Below, one piece after another: positions 57,338 to 64,000 of a stretch of 64,000 nt of DNA. Within the stretch, counting starts at the first letter, position 1. Each line of letters starts with the position of its first letter. Source of the stretch: an uncultured Flavobacteriales bacterium (lineage in GTDB: Bacteria; Bacteroidota; Bacteroidia; Flavobacteriales_D; Parvicellaceae); the NCBI GenBank assembly GCA_943787535.1, contig CALSMU010000003.1:62001-126000 (forward strand). Direction: 5' to 3'. The notes below the pieces were generated by a model. It was not told the DNA's origin, did not search any database, and was given only the letters and a program-made list of their open reading frames with translations. The translations under genes and the position numbers were made by a program.

Positions 57338-58030
57338 TTAGGCGTTGACTAGACCCAGCCACGATTCAAATATAGCTTTTCCATCTACATTGCTTAATTT
57401 AGCATCTGCAGCTCTTTCTGGGTGCGGCATCATTCCAAAAACATTTTTAGCCTTATTTGTTATACCCGCTATGTTTTCCAAAGCTCCATTTGGATTAGAA
57501 TCAGCGTTTACATCTCCTTTAGCATCACAATATCTAAAAAGAACTTGATCATTATCGTTCAATTCTTTCATTACAGCATCACTTGCATGAAACCTTCCTT
57601 CACCATGAGCAATTGGAATTTTATACGCCTTGTTTTGATCTAAATGTTCAGTTAATTTTGCTGAATTCGACTCAGGTTTTAAATAAACATTTTTACAAAT
57701 GAATTTCTGATTATTATTATGAAGTAGCGCTCCGGGCAACAAACCACTTTCACAAAGAATTTGAAAACCATTGCATACTCCAAGCACAAATCCCCCTTTA
57801 TTTGCATGCGCAATTACAGCAGTCATAACAGGTGAAAATCTTGCAATTGCGCCAGAACGCAAATAATCTCCATAAGAAAACCCTCCTGGCAAAACAATCG
57901 CATCACACCCTTTTAGGTCTGTGTCTTTGTGCCATAGTTCTTCAACTTCTTGTCCTAAAATATCTTTAAGAACATAGATCATGTCTTGATCACAATTAGA
58001 GCCTGGAAAAGTAATTACACCAAATTTCAT
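57338..58030 (-). CDS. purQ: Phosphoribosylformylglycinamidine synthase, glutaminase subunit
   Basis: PurQ supplies ammonia from glutamine to PurL in step four of de novo purine synthesis. The 230-residue protein shows ITFPGSNCDQD, LPGGFSYGDYLRSGAIA, the nucleophile Cys86 in LGVCNGFQ, IAHGEGRF and GMMPHPERA with the catalytic His and Glu. This is the small PurQ form; many Gram-negatives instead have a large fused PurL. A consensus promoter lies 24 bp upstream. A degraded gene on the same strand precedes it. Confidence 0.97.
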   Translation of the reverse strand: MKFGVITFPGSNCDQDMIYVLKDILGQEVEELWHKDTDLKGCDAIVLPGGFSYGDYLRSGAIARFSPVMTAVIAHANKGGFVLGVCNGFQILCESGLLPGALLHNNNQKFICKNVYLKPESNSAKLTEHLDQNKAYKIPIAHGEGRFHASDAVMKELNDNDQVLFRYCDAKGDVNADSNPNGALENIAGITNKAKNVFGMMPHPERAADAKLSNVDGKAIFESWLGLVNA

Positions 58031-58053
58031 TTTTCTTGTCTTTTAATGAGCTA

Positions 58054-58083
58054 CAAAGTTACTTTAATAATAAAAATATTCAA
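58054..58083 (-). promoter_or_regulatory. Promoter of purQ
   Basis: The minus strand has TTG (58083-58081), a 19-bp spacer and TAACTTTG (58061-58054), matching the consensus. It lies between the purQ start and the decayed gene upstream. Confidence 0.75.
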
Positions 58084-58106
58084 CAATGAAAAGGAAAAGT
58101 TATACG

Positions 58107-59087
58107 CTAATAAAGATAGATATTCACAAGAATTGAAATAAACATCGTGTAAAAAAACAATTGAGACAACCATTCCTTTTTTGCATAATTGAAATAAAAA
58201 GTAATTAGCAAACTTAAAGGCACTGCTCCAACCAATACATATACATTTTCATTTGAAAAGTGCTGAACGAGAGATACAATTGCAATTGATAGAAACTATA
58301 ATAAACAGAAAAAAGAAAATAATTTTTCGAAAACGTAATGAACTAGCTTTATACTGGCGCGACATGTTGTATCCCTGAAAAACTAACTAAAACAAACACA
58401 ACTCCTAATAGGATATAATAGGGCCATGAAATAGCTATTTTATAGAAGAATATTGTTCAGAATCAAACGTAAAGTAACTCAACCAATTATTAAGCGATGC
58501 TTCCCCAAACCAAAGCCACAATCCAATACAATCCAAAAATGATAAATGCGAAAAATGGAATAACCCACTCTCTCCAAACAAAAGGTCTCAATATTTTTAA
58601 TGCCACCCACACCAAAGCTACCATTAATATAGAAGGAAAATAAAACACTCCTCCCAACAACATAAGAACAGTTGCGTTAAACACTTGCTCTTTTACAAGG
58701 AACTTGGCTGTATATATTAAATAATTGCTTAAAGGCAAGAATCCAAAATAAGTTAGAAATAACTATCGGGCTTAATACCTGATGCTCCTTTATTGCGCTC
58801 ATAAACATCAAATATAGTAGTGCAGGTAAAAAAGTATTCCTATTAAATAATTCATTTTTATTTATTAACATCATTTAATATTAGTGCTGAAATCACAATA
58901 ATAAGCAACGCTATTGCTGGTGAAAAAATAGGGCTTCCTAAATTTAACACCCATTGAAACAAGGGTGAAGCGCCTGAAAAATCAACAACGGAGGACTAAG
59001 TAATGCTGGAAGCCAGAAAAGGAAACCAATAATTGGCAATAAAACCAACCCCGTTAAGTTATCAGATTTATAAAATTTTAAAATCAC
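58107..59087 (-). pseudogene. Multiply frameshifted membrane protein (DUF6427-like)
   Basis: Read on the minus strand from a GTG at 59087, segments in all three frames join into one continuous polytopic membrane protein. In order they are ILKFYKSDNLTGLVLLPIIGFLFW, VVDFSGASPLFQWVLNLGS, NELFNRNTFLPALLYLMFMS (each shown only in part), FNATVLMLLGGVFYF, NNWLSYFTF, IAISWPYYILLG and finally a frame ending VNIYLY-stop at 58107. I count at least six frameshifts, among them an apparent 4-bp TAAA duplication near 58850. Total coding capacity would be about 320 residues. The resemblance to the DUF6427 family is from memory and not verified. Neighbouring purQ is intact, so true decay is more likely than uniform sequencing error. 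Confidence 0.8.
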
Positions 59088-59162
59088 TCGTGCAAAAATA
59101 TCTTATTTGTTCATCTTTTTATAAAAGATCTGATTAAACACCAAATTATTGTGGATATTTTA

Positions 59163-59170
59163 TACTTTTG
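59163..59170 (+). promoter_or_regulatory. Candidate -7 element of the small gene at 59194
   Basis: TACTTTTG fits TAnnTTTG, 23 bp before the ATG. A clear -33 is not visible. Confidence 0.4.
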
Positions 59171-59193
59171 AAGCAGATTATAAAATTATTACT

Positions 59194-59379
59194 ATGGATT
59201 GGTTAGTGTTCCCTTTGGCAAAGATGATGTATTGGTTTTTTCAAAATGTTCTTGAAAATTTGGAGAACTTACCCAACTACGCGTTTTGCGTTTTTGCAGT
59301 TGTTGCATTTACTTATTGGGTTAAATGGCAAATGAAATACAATGCTGAAGCAGAAGCGAACCCTGATCAAATTAAATAA
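59194..59379 (+). CDS. Small membrane protein (DUF6341-like)
   Basis: A 61-residue protein starts at ATG 59194 (MDWLVFPLAKMM). An amphipathic/aromatic segment FFQNVLENLENL precedes a helix (FCVFAVVAFTYWVKW) and an acidic tail NAEAEANPDQIK. It resembles small flavobacterial proteins often found next to purD, which I recall as DUF6341, unverified. Its last 111 bp overlap the 3' part of purD on the opposite strand, where purD carries an apparent C-terminal extension. Confidence 0.65.
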   Translation: MDWLVFPLAKMMYWFFQNVLENLENLPNYAFCVFAVVAFTYWVKWQMKYNAEAEANPDQIK

Positions 59380-60687
59380 TCCTTCTACTTTTTCATTGCT
59401 ATCTTTTGGCTTTTTGATTAAATCAAAGCCAATGTCCTTTCTGAAGTTCATTCCTTGAAAACTCAACTCTTCTATTGACTCATAAGAGTTTTTAAGTGCC
59501 GACTCAATATCTTTCCCAAATGAAGTTACGGCAAGAACTCTTCCGCCATTCGTAACAACACCGTCTTTTGTTTCGGCTGTGCCTGCATGAAAAGGAACAC
59601 TTTTAAGCACATTCTCAAACCCTGTAATTTGAGCGCCTTTTTTATATTTCTCAGGATATCCACCAGCAACTAACATTACGGTAGCAGCAGTTCTTGGATC
59701 AAAATGAACGTCTCTTTCAGACAAAGTACCCGATGCAATTCCATCAAAGAGCTCTAATAAATCCGACTTTAATCGTGGCATTACCACTTCTGTTTCCGGG
59801 TCTCCCAATCGGCAATTGTATTCAATAACATAAGGGTCTCCTTTTACATTAATAATCCCAAAGAAAATAAAGCCAGAATAGTCTATCCCTTCTGCTCTTA
59901 AACCTTTTATCGTGGGAATAATAACCTGATTATCTACTTTGTCAATAAATTCTCTATTTGCAAATGGTACAGGTGAAACAGCTCCCATTCCTCCTGTGTT
60001 TAAACCCGTATCTCCTTCTCCAATTCGTTTGTAATCTTTAGCCGCTGGCAAAATCTTGTACGATTTTCCATCTGTAATAACAAATACGCTTACTTCTATA
60101 CCATCAAGAAATTGTTCAATCACCACTTTAGAACTAGCTTCACCAAATTTCGCATCTTTTACCATGCTCTTTAATTCCTTTTTAGCAAGTGCTAAGTCGT
60201 CTATTATTAACACCCCTTTTCCTCCTGCTAAGCCATCTGCTTTTAATACATATGGAGCAACCATTTTATCTAGGTGTGCATATCCAGCATCTAAATTTTC
60301 GGGTGTTACCGTAAAATATTTCGCCGTTGGAATATTAAATTTCTTCATGAACTTCTTAGAGAAATCCTTACTCCCTTCCAATTGAGCACCTTCCTTTTTA
60401 GGGCCGATTATAGTAACCTCTGCTAAATCCTCTCTTGCTTCAAAATAATCGTGAATTCCACCTACTAATGGAGCTTCGGGTCCAACAACAATAATTTTTA
60501 CATTTTTCTCTAATGCAAAACTTGCCATTTTCTTAAAATCCAAAGGTGAAATATCTACATTGATCCCAACTTCACTTGTTCCAGCATTCCCCGGAGCGAT
60601 ATAAAGATTTTCCATTCGTGAACTTTGGGCCAATTTCCATGCAATTGCATGTTCTCTGCCGCCTGAACCAATAATAAGTACATTCAT
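59269..60687 (-). CDS. purD: Phosphoribosylamine-glycine ligase, apparently extended at C-terminus
   Basis: PurD joins glycine to phosphoribosylamine in step two of purine synthesis, using an ATP-grasp fold. Seen are MNVLIIGSGGREHAI, VGPEAPLVGGIHDYF, ADGLAGGKGVLI, NTGGMGAVSPVPF, EYNCRLGDPETEVVMPRL, and RKDIGFDL at the usual family end. ATG 60687 is chosen since nine upstream codons are unlike the family. The frame then continues about 45 residues beyond RKDIGFDL, antisense to the small gene, giving 472 residues against about 425-430 normally. Removing one A from the run before GTAG near 59385 would stop the protein after KDSNEK (432 residues), so a late frameshift is suspected. Confidence 0.92.
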   Translation of the reverse strand: MNVLIIGSGGREHAIAWKLAQSSRMENLYIAPGNAGTSEVGINVDISPLDFKKMASFALEKNVKIIVVGPEAPLVGGIHDYFEAREDLAEVTIIGPKKEGAQLEGSKDFSKKFMKKFNIPTAKYFTVTPENLDAGYAHLDKMVAPYVLKADGLAGGKGVLIIDDLALAKKELKSMVKDAKFGEASSKVVIEQFLDGIEVSVFVITDGKSYKILPAAKDYKRIGEGDTGLNTGGMGAVSPVPFANREFIDKVDNQVIIPTIKGLRAEGIDYSGFIFFGIINVKGDPYVIEYNCRLGDPETEVVMPRLKSDLLELFDGIASGTLSERDVHFDPRTAATVMLVAGGYPEKYKKGAQITGFENVLKSVPFHAGTAETKDGVVTNGGRVLAVTSFGKDIESALKNSYESIEELSFQGMNFRKDIGFDLIKKPKDSNEKVEGLFNLIRVRFCFSIVFHLPFNPISKCNNCKNAKRVVG

Positions 60688-60711
60688 TTCCTTTGATTTT
60701 TGACAAAGAAA

Positions 60712-60719
60712 CAAAGTTA
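60712..60719 (-). promoter_or_regulatory. Candidate -7 element of purD
   Basis: The minus-strand TAACTTTG fits the consensus, 24 bp before the purD start. The -33 is not obvious; instead an imperfect inverted repeat occupies that place. Confidence 0.5.
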
Positions 60720-60724
60720 CGTGC

Positions 60725-60751
60725 CTTGTTTAACAGATTGTTATTAACAAG
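60725..60751. promoter_or_regulatory. Imperfect inverted repeat, possible operator
   Basis: CTTGTT (60725-60730) and AACAAG (60746-60751) flank an AT-rich centre in the 142-bp divergent region between purD and the His-rich gene. It lies directly upstream of the purD -7 element. Binding by a regulator is conjecture. Confidence 0.25.
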
Positions 60752-60813
60752 CATGAAACTCTTTTAACAGAAGTGATTAAAAGGCAACTTTAAGCTCTAA
60801 AATTATAATTCAG

Positions 60814-60821
60814 TATATTTG
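60814..60821 (+). promoter_or_regulatory. Candidate -7 element of the metal-efflux operon
   Basis: TATATTTG is a perfect -7 match only 8 bp before the ATG at 60830, so transcription would begin at or within a base or two of the start codon, giving a leaderless or nearly leaderless message. A weak TTTA at 60789-60792 could act as the -33. Confidence 0.55.
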
Positions 60822-60829
60822 TAATCAGA

Positions 60830-61156
60830 ATGAAATTATTTGCACTCATATTATCTTTTTCTATGTTTTTCTCAACCGTGGTGCCTTGCCATGCAGGAGA
60901 ACATGACCATACAGAAAAATGTGAGCACCATGGAGAACATAAGCATGATGGCCCATCCGACGACAAAGAGAACAATGATGAACACCCTTGTTCACCATTT
61001 TGCGGGTATCATTCTTCTGTTAACAGCCCCACATCAAGTCCAACTATTATTTTAGAAAATATTTTCTTTACTGAAAGTGTCGAAAAAGTGTTTATTTATA
61101 CCCCGACTTATTTCTACCTCCTAGAATTCTCAATCTGGAACCCTCCTAAAGCATAG
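60830..61156 (+). CDS. His/Cys-rich exported protein upstream of metal RND pump (DUF6660-like)
   Basis: This 108-residue protein has a signal peptide (FALILSFSMFFSTVVPCHAG) followed by a cluster of metal-ligand residues: HDHTEKCEHHGEHKH, then CSPFCGYHS. The C-terminal half (about 60-108) is aromatic-rich and neutral (YFYLLEFSIWNPP). Small proteins of this type occur upstream of CzcA/CusA pumps in Bacteroidota and I recall them as DUF6660, not verified. A role as a periplasmic metal sensor or buffer is inferred from composition and position. The pump gene begins 77 bp downstream, after a hairpin. Confidence 0.78.
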   Translation: MKLFALILSFSMFFSTVVPCHAGEHDHTEKCEHHGEHKHDGPSDDKENNDEHPCSPFCGYHSSVNSPTSSPTIILENIFFTESVEKVFIYTPTYFYLLEFSIWNPPKA

Positions 61157-61180
61157 ATGCCCTATTTCGCATCTATTTTT
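61153..61180 (+). terminator. Hairpin with T run between the His-rich gene and the RND gene
   Basis: ATAGATGC (61153-61160) pairs with GCATCTAT (61169-61176) over an 8-base loop and is followed by TTTT. The stop codon of the upstream gene lies inside the left arm. This could be a partial terminator or attenuator that lowers expression of the downstream pump. Confidence 0.65.
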
Positions 61181-61233
61181 CTCGCTGTAATTAGTACAGT
61201 TGGGTTTCCCGTTACATTGTAAAATTCTTTATC

Positions 61234-64000
61234 ATGATAAATAAACTAATTGATTTTTCAATTAGGAATAAGTTTATTATTGGCCTTTTTACCTTGGCAT
61301 TGATTGCCTGGGGTTCTTATTCCATTAAACAAATTCCTATTGATGCTGTGCCAGATATTACTAATAATCAGGTACAGATAATAACGCAAATGCCAGATTT
61401 AGCTGCACCCGAAGTTGAACAGCAAATTACGATTCCTATTGAGAAAGCAACTCAATTTATTCCTGGCGTTATAGAAATTCGTTCGATTTCAAGATTCGGC
61501 TTATCTGTTGTTACTGTTGTGTTTAATGACGCTATGGGTATTTATCTCCCACAACAATTAGTAGAGCATAAACTCTCTGAAATAAAAGAAAAAATAACTA
61601 AAAATGACTTAGGGAATCTGGAAGTGGCTCCACTTTCAACTGGACTTGGAGAAGTTTATCAATATGTTTTAAAAGCTGACAGCTCTTCAAAAAATAAGTA
61701 TACAGCAATGGACTTGAGATCCATACAAGATCGAATTGTTAAACCTCAATTGGGGGGAATCGAAGGTGTAGTTGATGTAAATAGTTTTGGCGGGTACTTA
61801 AAGCAAATTGAAGTCGCAATAAACCCTGAGTTACTCAAAAACAAAGAAGTGTCATTTGCTGAAGTATTTGATGCTTTAGAAAAAAACAATAAAAACACAG
61901 GAGGAAGCTACATTGAAAAAGGGAGTGAAAATATCTACATAAGAAGTATAGGGCAAATTTCGTCTATGGAGGATATTCGAAAAATTTCAATTAAAAACAA
62001 TAAAGGAAATCCTCTACTAATCGAACATATAGCTGAAGTTAAAATAGGTTATGCGCCTCGTTTTGGCGCAATGGGAAGAAATGGAGAAGGAGAAGTTGCC
62101 GGCGGCATGGTTCTGATGATGAAAGGAAGTAATGCCAATAAAGTTGTAGCAAGAATAAAAGAACGGTTAATTACTATTAAAAAATCGTTACCGGAAGGAA
62201 TTGACTTAATTCCTTTTATTGATCGGTCGGAACTTATTGGCAGAACTACCTCAACGGTATTTACCAATTTATTGGAAGGTGGTTTAATTGTAATCTTCAT
62301 TCTGGTTTTACTTCTTGGAAATTTTAGAGCAGGCCTTATTGTGGCTTCAGTTATACCCTTGTCTCTTTTGTTTGCCATTTCTTTGATGAACCTCTTTGGT
62401 GTTTCTGCTAATCTTATGTCTCTTGGAGCTTTAGATTTTGGAATTGTGGTCGATGGGGCAGTAATTATTGTAGAAGCCATTATCCTTCGATTGGCTAAAA
62501 ACCGATCTGGAGAAATATTAACGCAAAAAGAAATGGACAAAGAAGTTCGAGAAGGAGCCAGTAAAATTAGAATTTCTGCGGCCTTTGGAGAGATTATTAT
62601 TTTAATCGTTTATCTACCTATTCTTGCTCTTGTAGGGATTGAAGGGAAAATGTTTAGACCAATGGCACTGACCGTTAGTTTTGCCATTGTTGGAGCGTTT
62701 GTATTATCGCTCACCTATGTACCGATGATTACTTCTGTCTTTTTAAAGAAAAATATTAGCCCTAAAAAAACAATTGCCGATAGCATAATGGGCTTTTTCC
62801 AAAGGTTGTACATTCCTATTTTACAATTGGCACTGAAGTTTAAGTTTATCGTTTTAGGATTAGCAGCAGTAATCTTTATTGTTAGTATCATGACCTTTTC
62901 TAAAATGGGAGCAGTTTTTATTCCTCGTTTAGAAGAAGGAGATTTAGTTGTGAGTATCGCTCATAAACCAGGAACCTCCTTAACTCAAATATTAAAAACA
63001 TCAAATCAGGTAGAAAAAATTCTGATGGCGAATGTCCCCGAAATTGAGCAGATGTGCTCTCGAATAGGAACAGCCGAAATCCCAACAGATCCAATGCCAA
63101 TAGAATCAGCAGATATTTTTGTGGTATTAAAAAACAAAGAAAACTGGACTTCTGCTTCCACCCTACCTGAATTAGTAGACATCATAAAGCGAGAAATTAG
63201 TGTTGTTCCAGGAATCAATGTAGAAATTTCTCAACCTATTGAACATATGTTTAACACGTTAATATCTGGTGTTCGATCTGATATTGCAATCAAACTATAC
63301 GGTGAAAACCTAGATATTTTAGACGCTAAAGCGAAAGAAATTCAACAACTAATTAGTGGTATAACTGGCATTGGAGACGTAAAACCTGAAGAAATTAAAG
63401 GAATGCCGCAGGTTGCTATTACCTATAAAAAACAAGCTCTTGCTAAATATGGATTAAACATTGAAGAAATAAGTGACGTCGTACAAGCTGGATTTGGGGG
63501 GAAAACAACAGGTGTTCTTTTTGAAGAAGAATGGCCAGTAGACATTGTAATGCGGTTGGATAGCGCCCATAGAAAGGACATTAAAGATATAGAGAACATG
63601 TATGTTTATCTTTCAGATGGGAATCAAATACCTTTAAAAGAAATTGCAAATATCGACTACATTAAAGCGCCTGTTCAGGTATCTCGAGACAATGCAAAAC
63701 GAAGAGTAGTAATTGGTGTTAATGTCAGAAATAGGGACATAGAAACGCTAGTAACTGAAATACAAAACAAATTAGATGCAGAATTGGACTTACCGGCTGG
63801 GTATTATTTAAAATATGGTGGACAATTCGAAAACCTTCAAAACGCAAAAGACAGATTGCTTATAGCTGTTCCAATTGCATTAATCTTAATCTTTATTCTA
63901 CTCTTTTTTACTTTTAACTCTATAAAACAAGCGTTATTTATTTTTACCGCCATTCCATTGGCTGCTATGGGGGGCGTTGCCGCTTTATGGTTACGACAAA
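61234..64000 (+). CDS. Heavy-metal efflux RND pump (CzcA/CusA type), 3' end outside window
   Basis: The frame is open for 922 codons from ATG 61234 to the window edge. It starts MINKLIDFSIRNKFI and has IPIDAVPDITNNQVQI, the pore-domain IEKATQFIPGV, LEGGLIVIFILVLLLGNFRAG, and the family motif GALDFGIVVDGAVI (about residue 400) with the proton-relay Asp pair. The last visible segment is a second membrane block near residue 895. This is the inner-membrane, proton-driven HME-RND family that exports Cu, Ag, Zn, Co or Cd. The metal cannot be deduced. CusB- and CusC-like partners would be expected beyond the window. Confidence 0.93.
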   Translation, partial: MINKLIDFSIRNKFIIGLFTLALIAWGSYSIKQIPIDAVPDITNNQVQIITQMPDLAAPEVEQQITIPIEKATQFIPGVIEIRSISRFGLSVVTVVFNDAMGIYLPQQLVEHKLSEIKEKITKNDLGNLEVAPLSTGLGEVYQYVLKADSSSKNKYTAMDLRSIQDRIVKPQLGGIEGVVDVNSFGGYLKQIEVAINPELLKNKEVSFAEVFDALEKNNKNTGGSYIEKGSENIYIRSIGQISSMEDIRKISIKNNKGNPLLIEHIAEVKIGYAPRFGAMGRNGEGEVAGGMVLMMKGSNANKVVARIKERLITIKKSLPEGIDLIPFIDRSELIGRTTSTVFTNLLEGGLIVIFILVLLLGNFRAGLIVASVIPLSLLFAISLMNLFGVSANLMSLGALDFGIVVDGAVIIVEAIILRLAKNRSGEILTQKEMDKEVREGASKIRISAAFGEIIILIVYLPILALVGIEGKMFRPMALTVSFAIVGAFVLSLTYVPMITSVFLKKNISPKKTIADSIMGFFQRLYIPILQLALKFKFIVLGLAAVIFIVSIMTFSKMGAVFIPRLEEGDLVVSIAHKPGTSLTQILKTSNQVEKILMANVPEIEQMCSRIGTAEIPTDPMPIESADIFVVLKNKENWTSASTLPELVDIIKREISVVPGINVEISQPIEHMFNTLISGVRSDIAIKLYGENLDILDAKAKEIQQLISGITGIGDVKPEEIKGMPQVAITYKKQALAKYGLNIEEISDVVQAGFGGKTTGVLFEEEWPVDIVMRLDSAHRKDIKDIENMYVYLSDGNQIPLKEIANIDYIKAPVQVSRDNAKRRVVIGVNVRNRDIETLVTEIQNKLDAELDLPAGYYLKYGGQFENLQNAKDRLLIAVPIALILIFILLFFTFNSIKQALFIFTAIPLAAMGGVAALWLRQ

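Overview
The window is low-GC, densely coded bacterial DNA from a Bacteroidota chromosome, most likely Flavobacteriales (family not resolvable by eye). The evidence is five secreted proteins with type IX secretion (T9SS) C-terminal sorting domains, including a giant PKD-repeat protein with a gliding-motility-type C-terminus. Further signs are a CarboxypepD_reg/TonB-dependent receptor, a DUF2723 membrane protein, and many starts preceded by the Bacteroidota promoter pattern TTTG-N18/19-TAnnTTTG with little Shine-Dalgarno signal. I see no rRNA, CRISPR array, insertion sequence, phage or integrase. The content is mainly core genome with some envelope and secreted accessory genes.

Layout. 1-3067 (minus): family 25 glycosyltransferase, MsbA-like ABC exporter and a truncated lipoprotein. 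3248-6051 (plus): clpP, a GT39-like membrane glycosyltransferase and a HutD-like protein. 6104-13501 (minus): an ArsC-family reductase, the 1722-residue PKD protein with near-identical 516-bp tandem repeats, prfB with its programmed +1 frameshift, and an MBL-fold hydrolase. 13579-25934 (plus): a TolB-like/outer-membrane-barrel protein, a half-size TSUP permease, an M20 amidohydrolase, an AsmA-like protein with a long coiled tail, recQ and a T9SS cargo protein. 26115-30448 (plus): tRNA-Leu, tig, rbfA, a methyltransferase, tsaE and alanine dehydrogenase. 30449-39944 (minus): an acyltransferase, two BNR-type T9SS proteins, gap and pdhB. 40176-45942 (plus): etfBA, a bifunctional nuclease, a lipoprotein/CNT nucleoside transporter fusion, thyA and folA. 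45949-48838 (minus): clpX, a small membrane protein, tRNA-Gln and a PKD/T9SS protein. 49126-54789 (plus): the DUF2723 protein, a polysaccharide deacetylase, a small membrane protein and an SPFH protein. 54875-60687 is mostly minus: a TonB receptor, purQ, a multiply frameshifted membrane-protein pseudogene and purD, with one small plus-strand gene. 60830-64000 (plus): a His/Cys-rich exported protein and the start of a heavy-metal RND pump that runs off the window.

Functional groupings. ClpP, ClpX and trigger factor form the protein-quality-control set but sit at three separate loci. ThyA and FolA are coupled in the thymidylate/folate cycle. EtfA/EtfB, GAPDH, PdhB and alanine dehydrogenase belong to central carbon and redox metabolism. 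PurQ and PurD are de novo purine genes flanking a decayed gene. The T9SS cargo genes depend on a secretion apparatus encoded elsewhere.

I found no convincing new multi-gene system. The most unusual items are the lipoprotein/CNT fusion, the AsmA protein with a 179-residue amphipathic tail, the barrel-anchored TolB-like protein with a peptidase-like domain lacking HExxH, the decayed gene beside an apparently extended purD, the homogenised PKD repeats, and an intergenic hairpin inside the metal-efflux operon.
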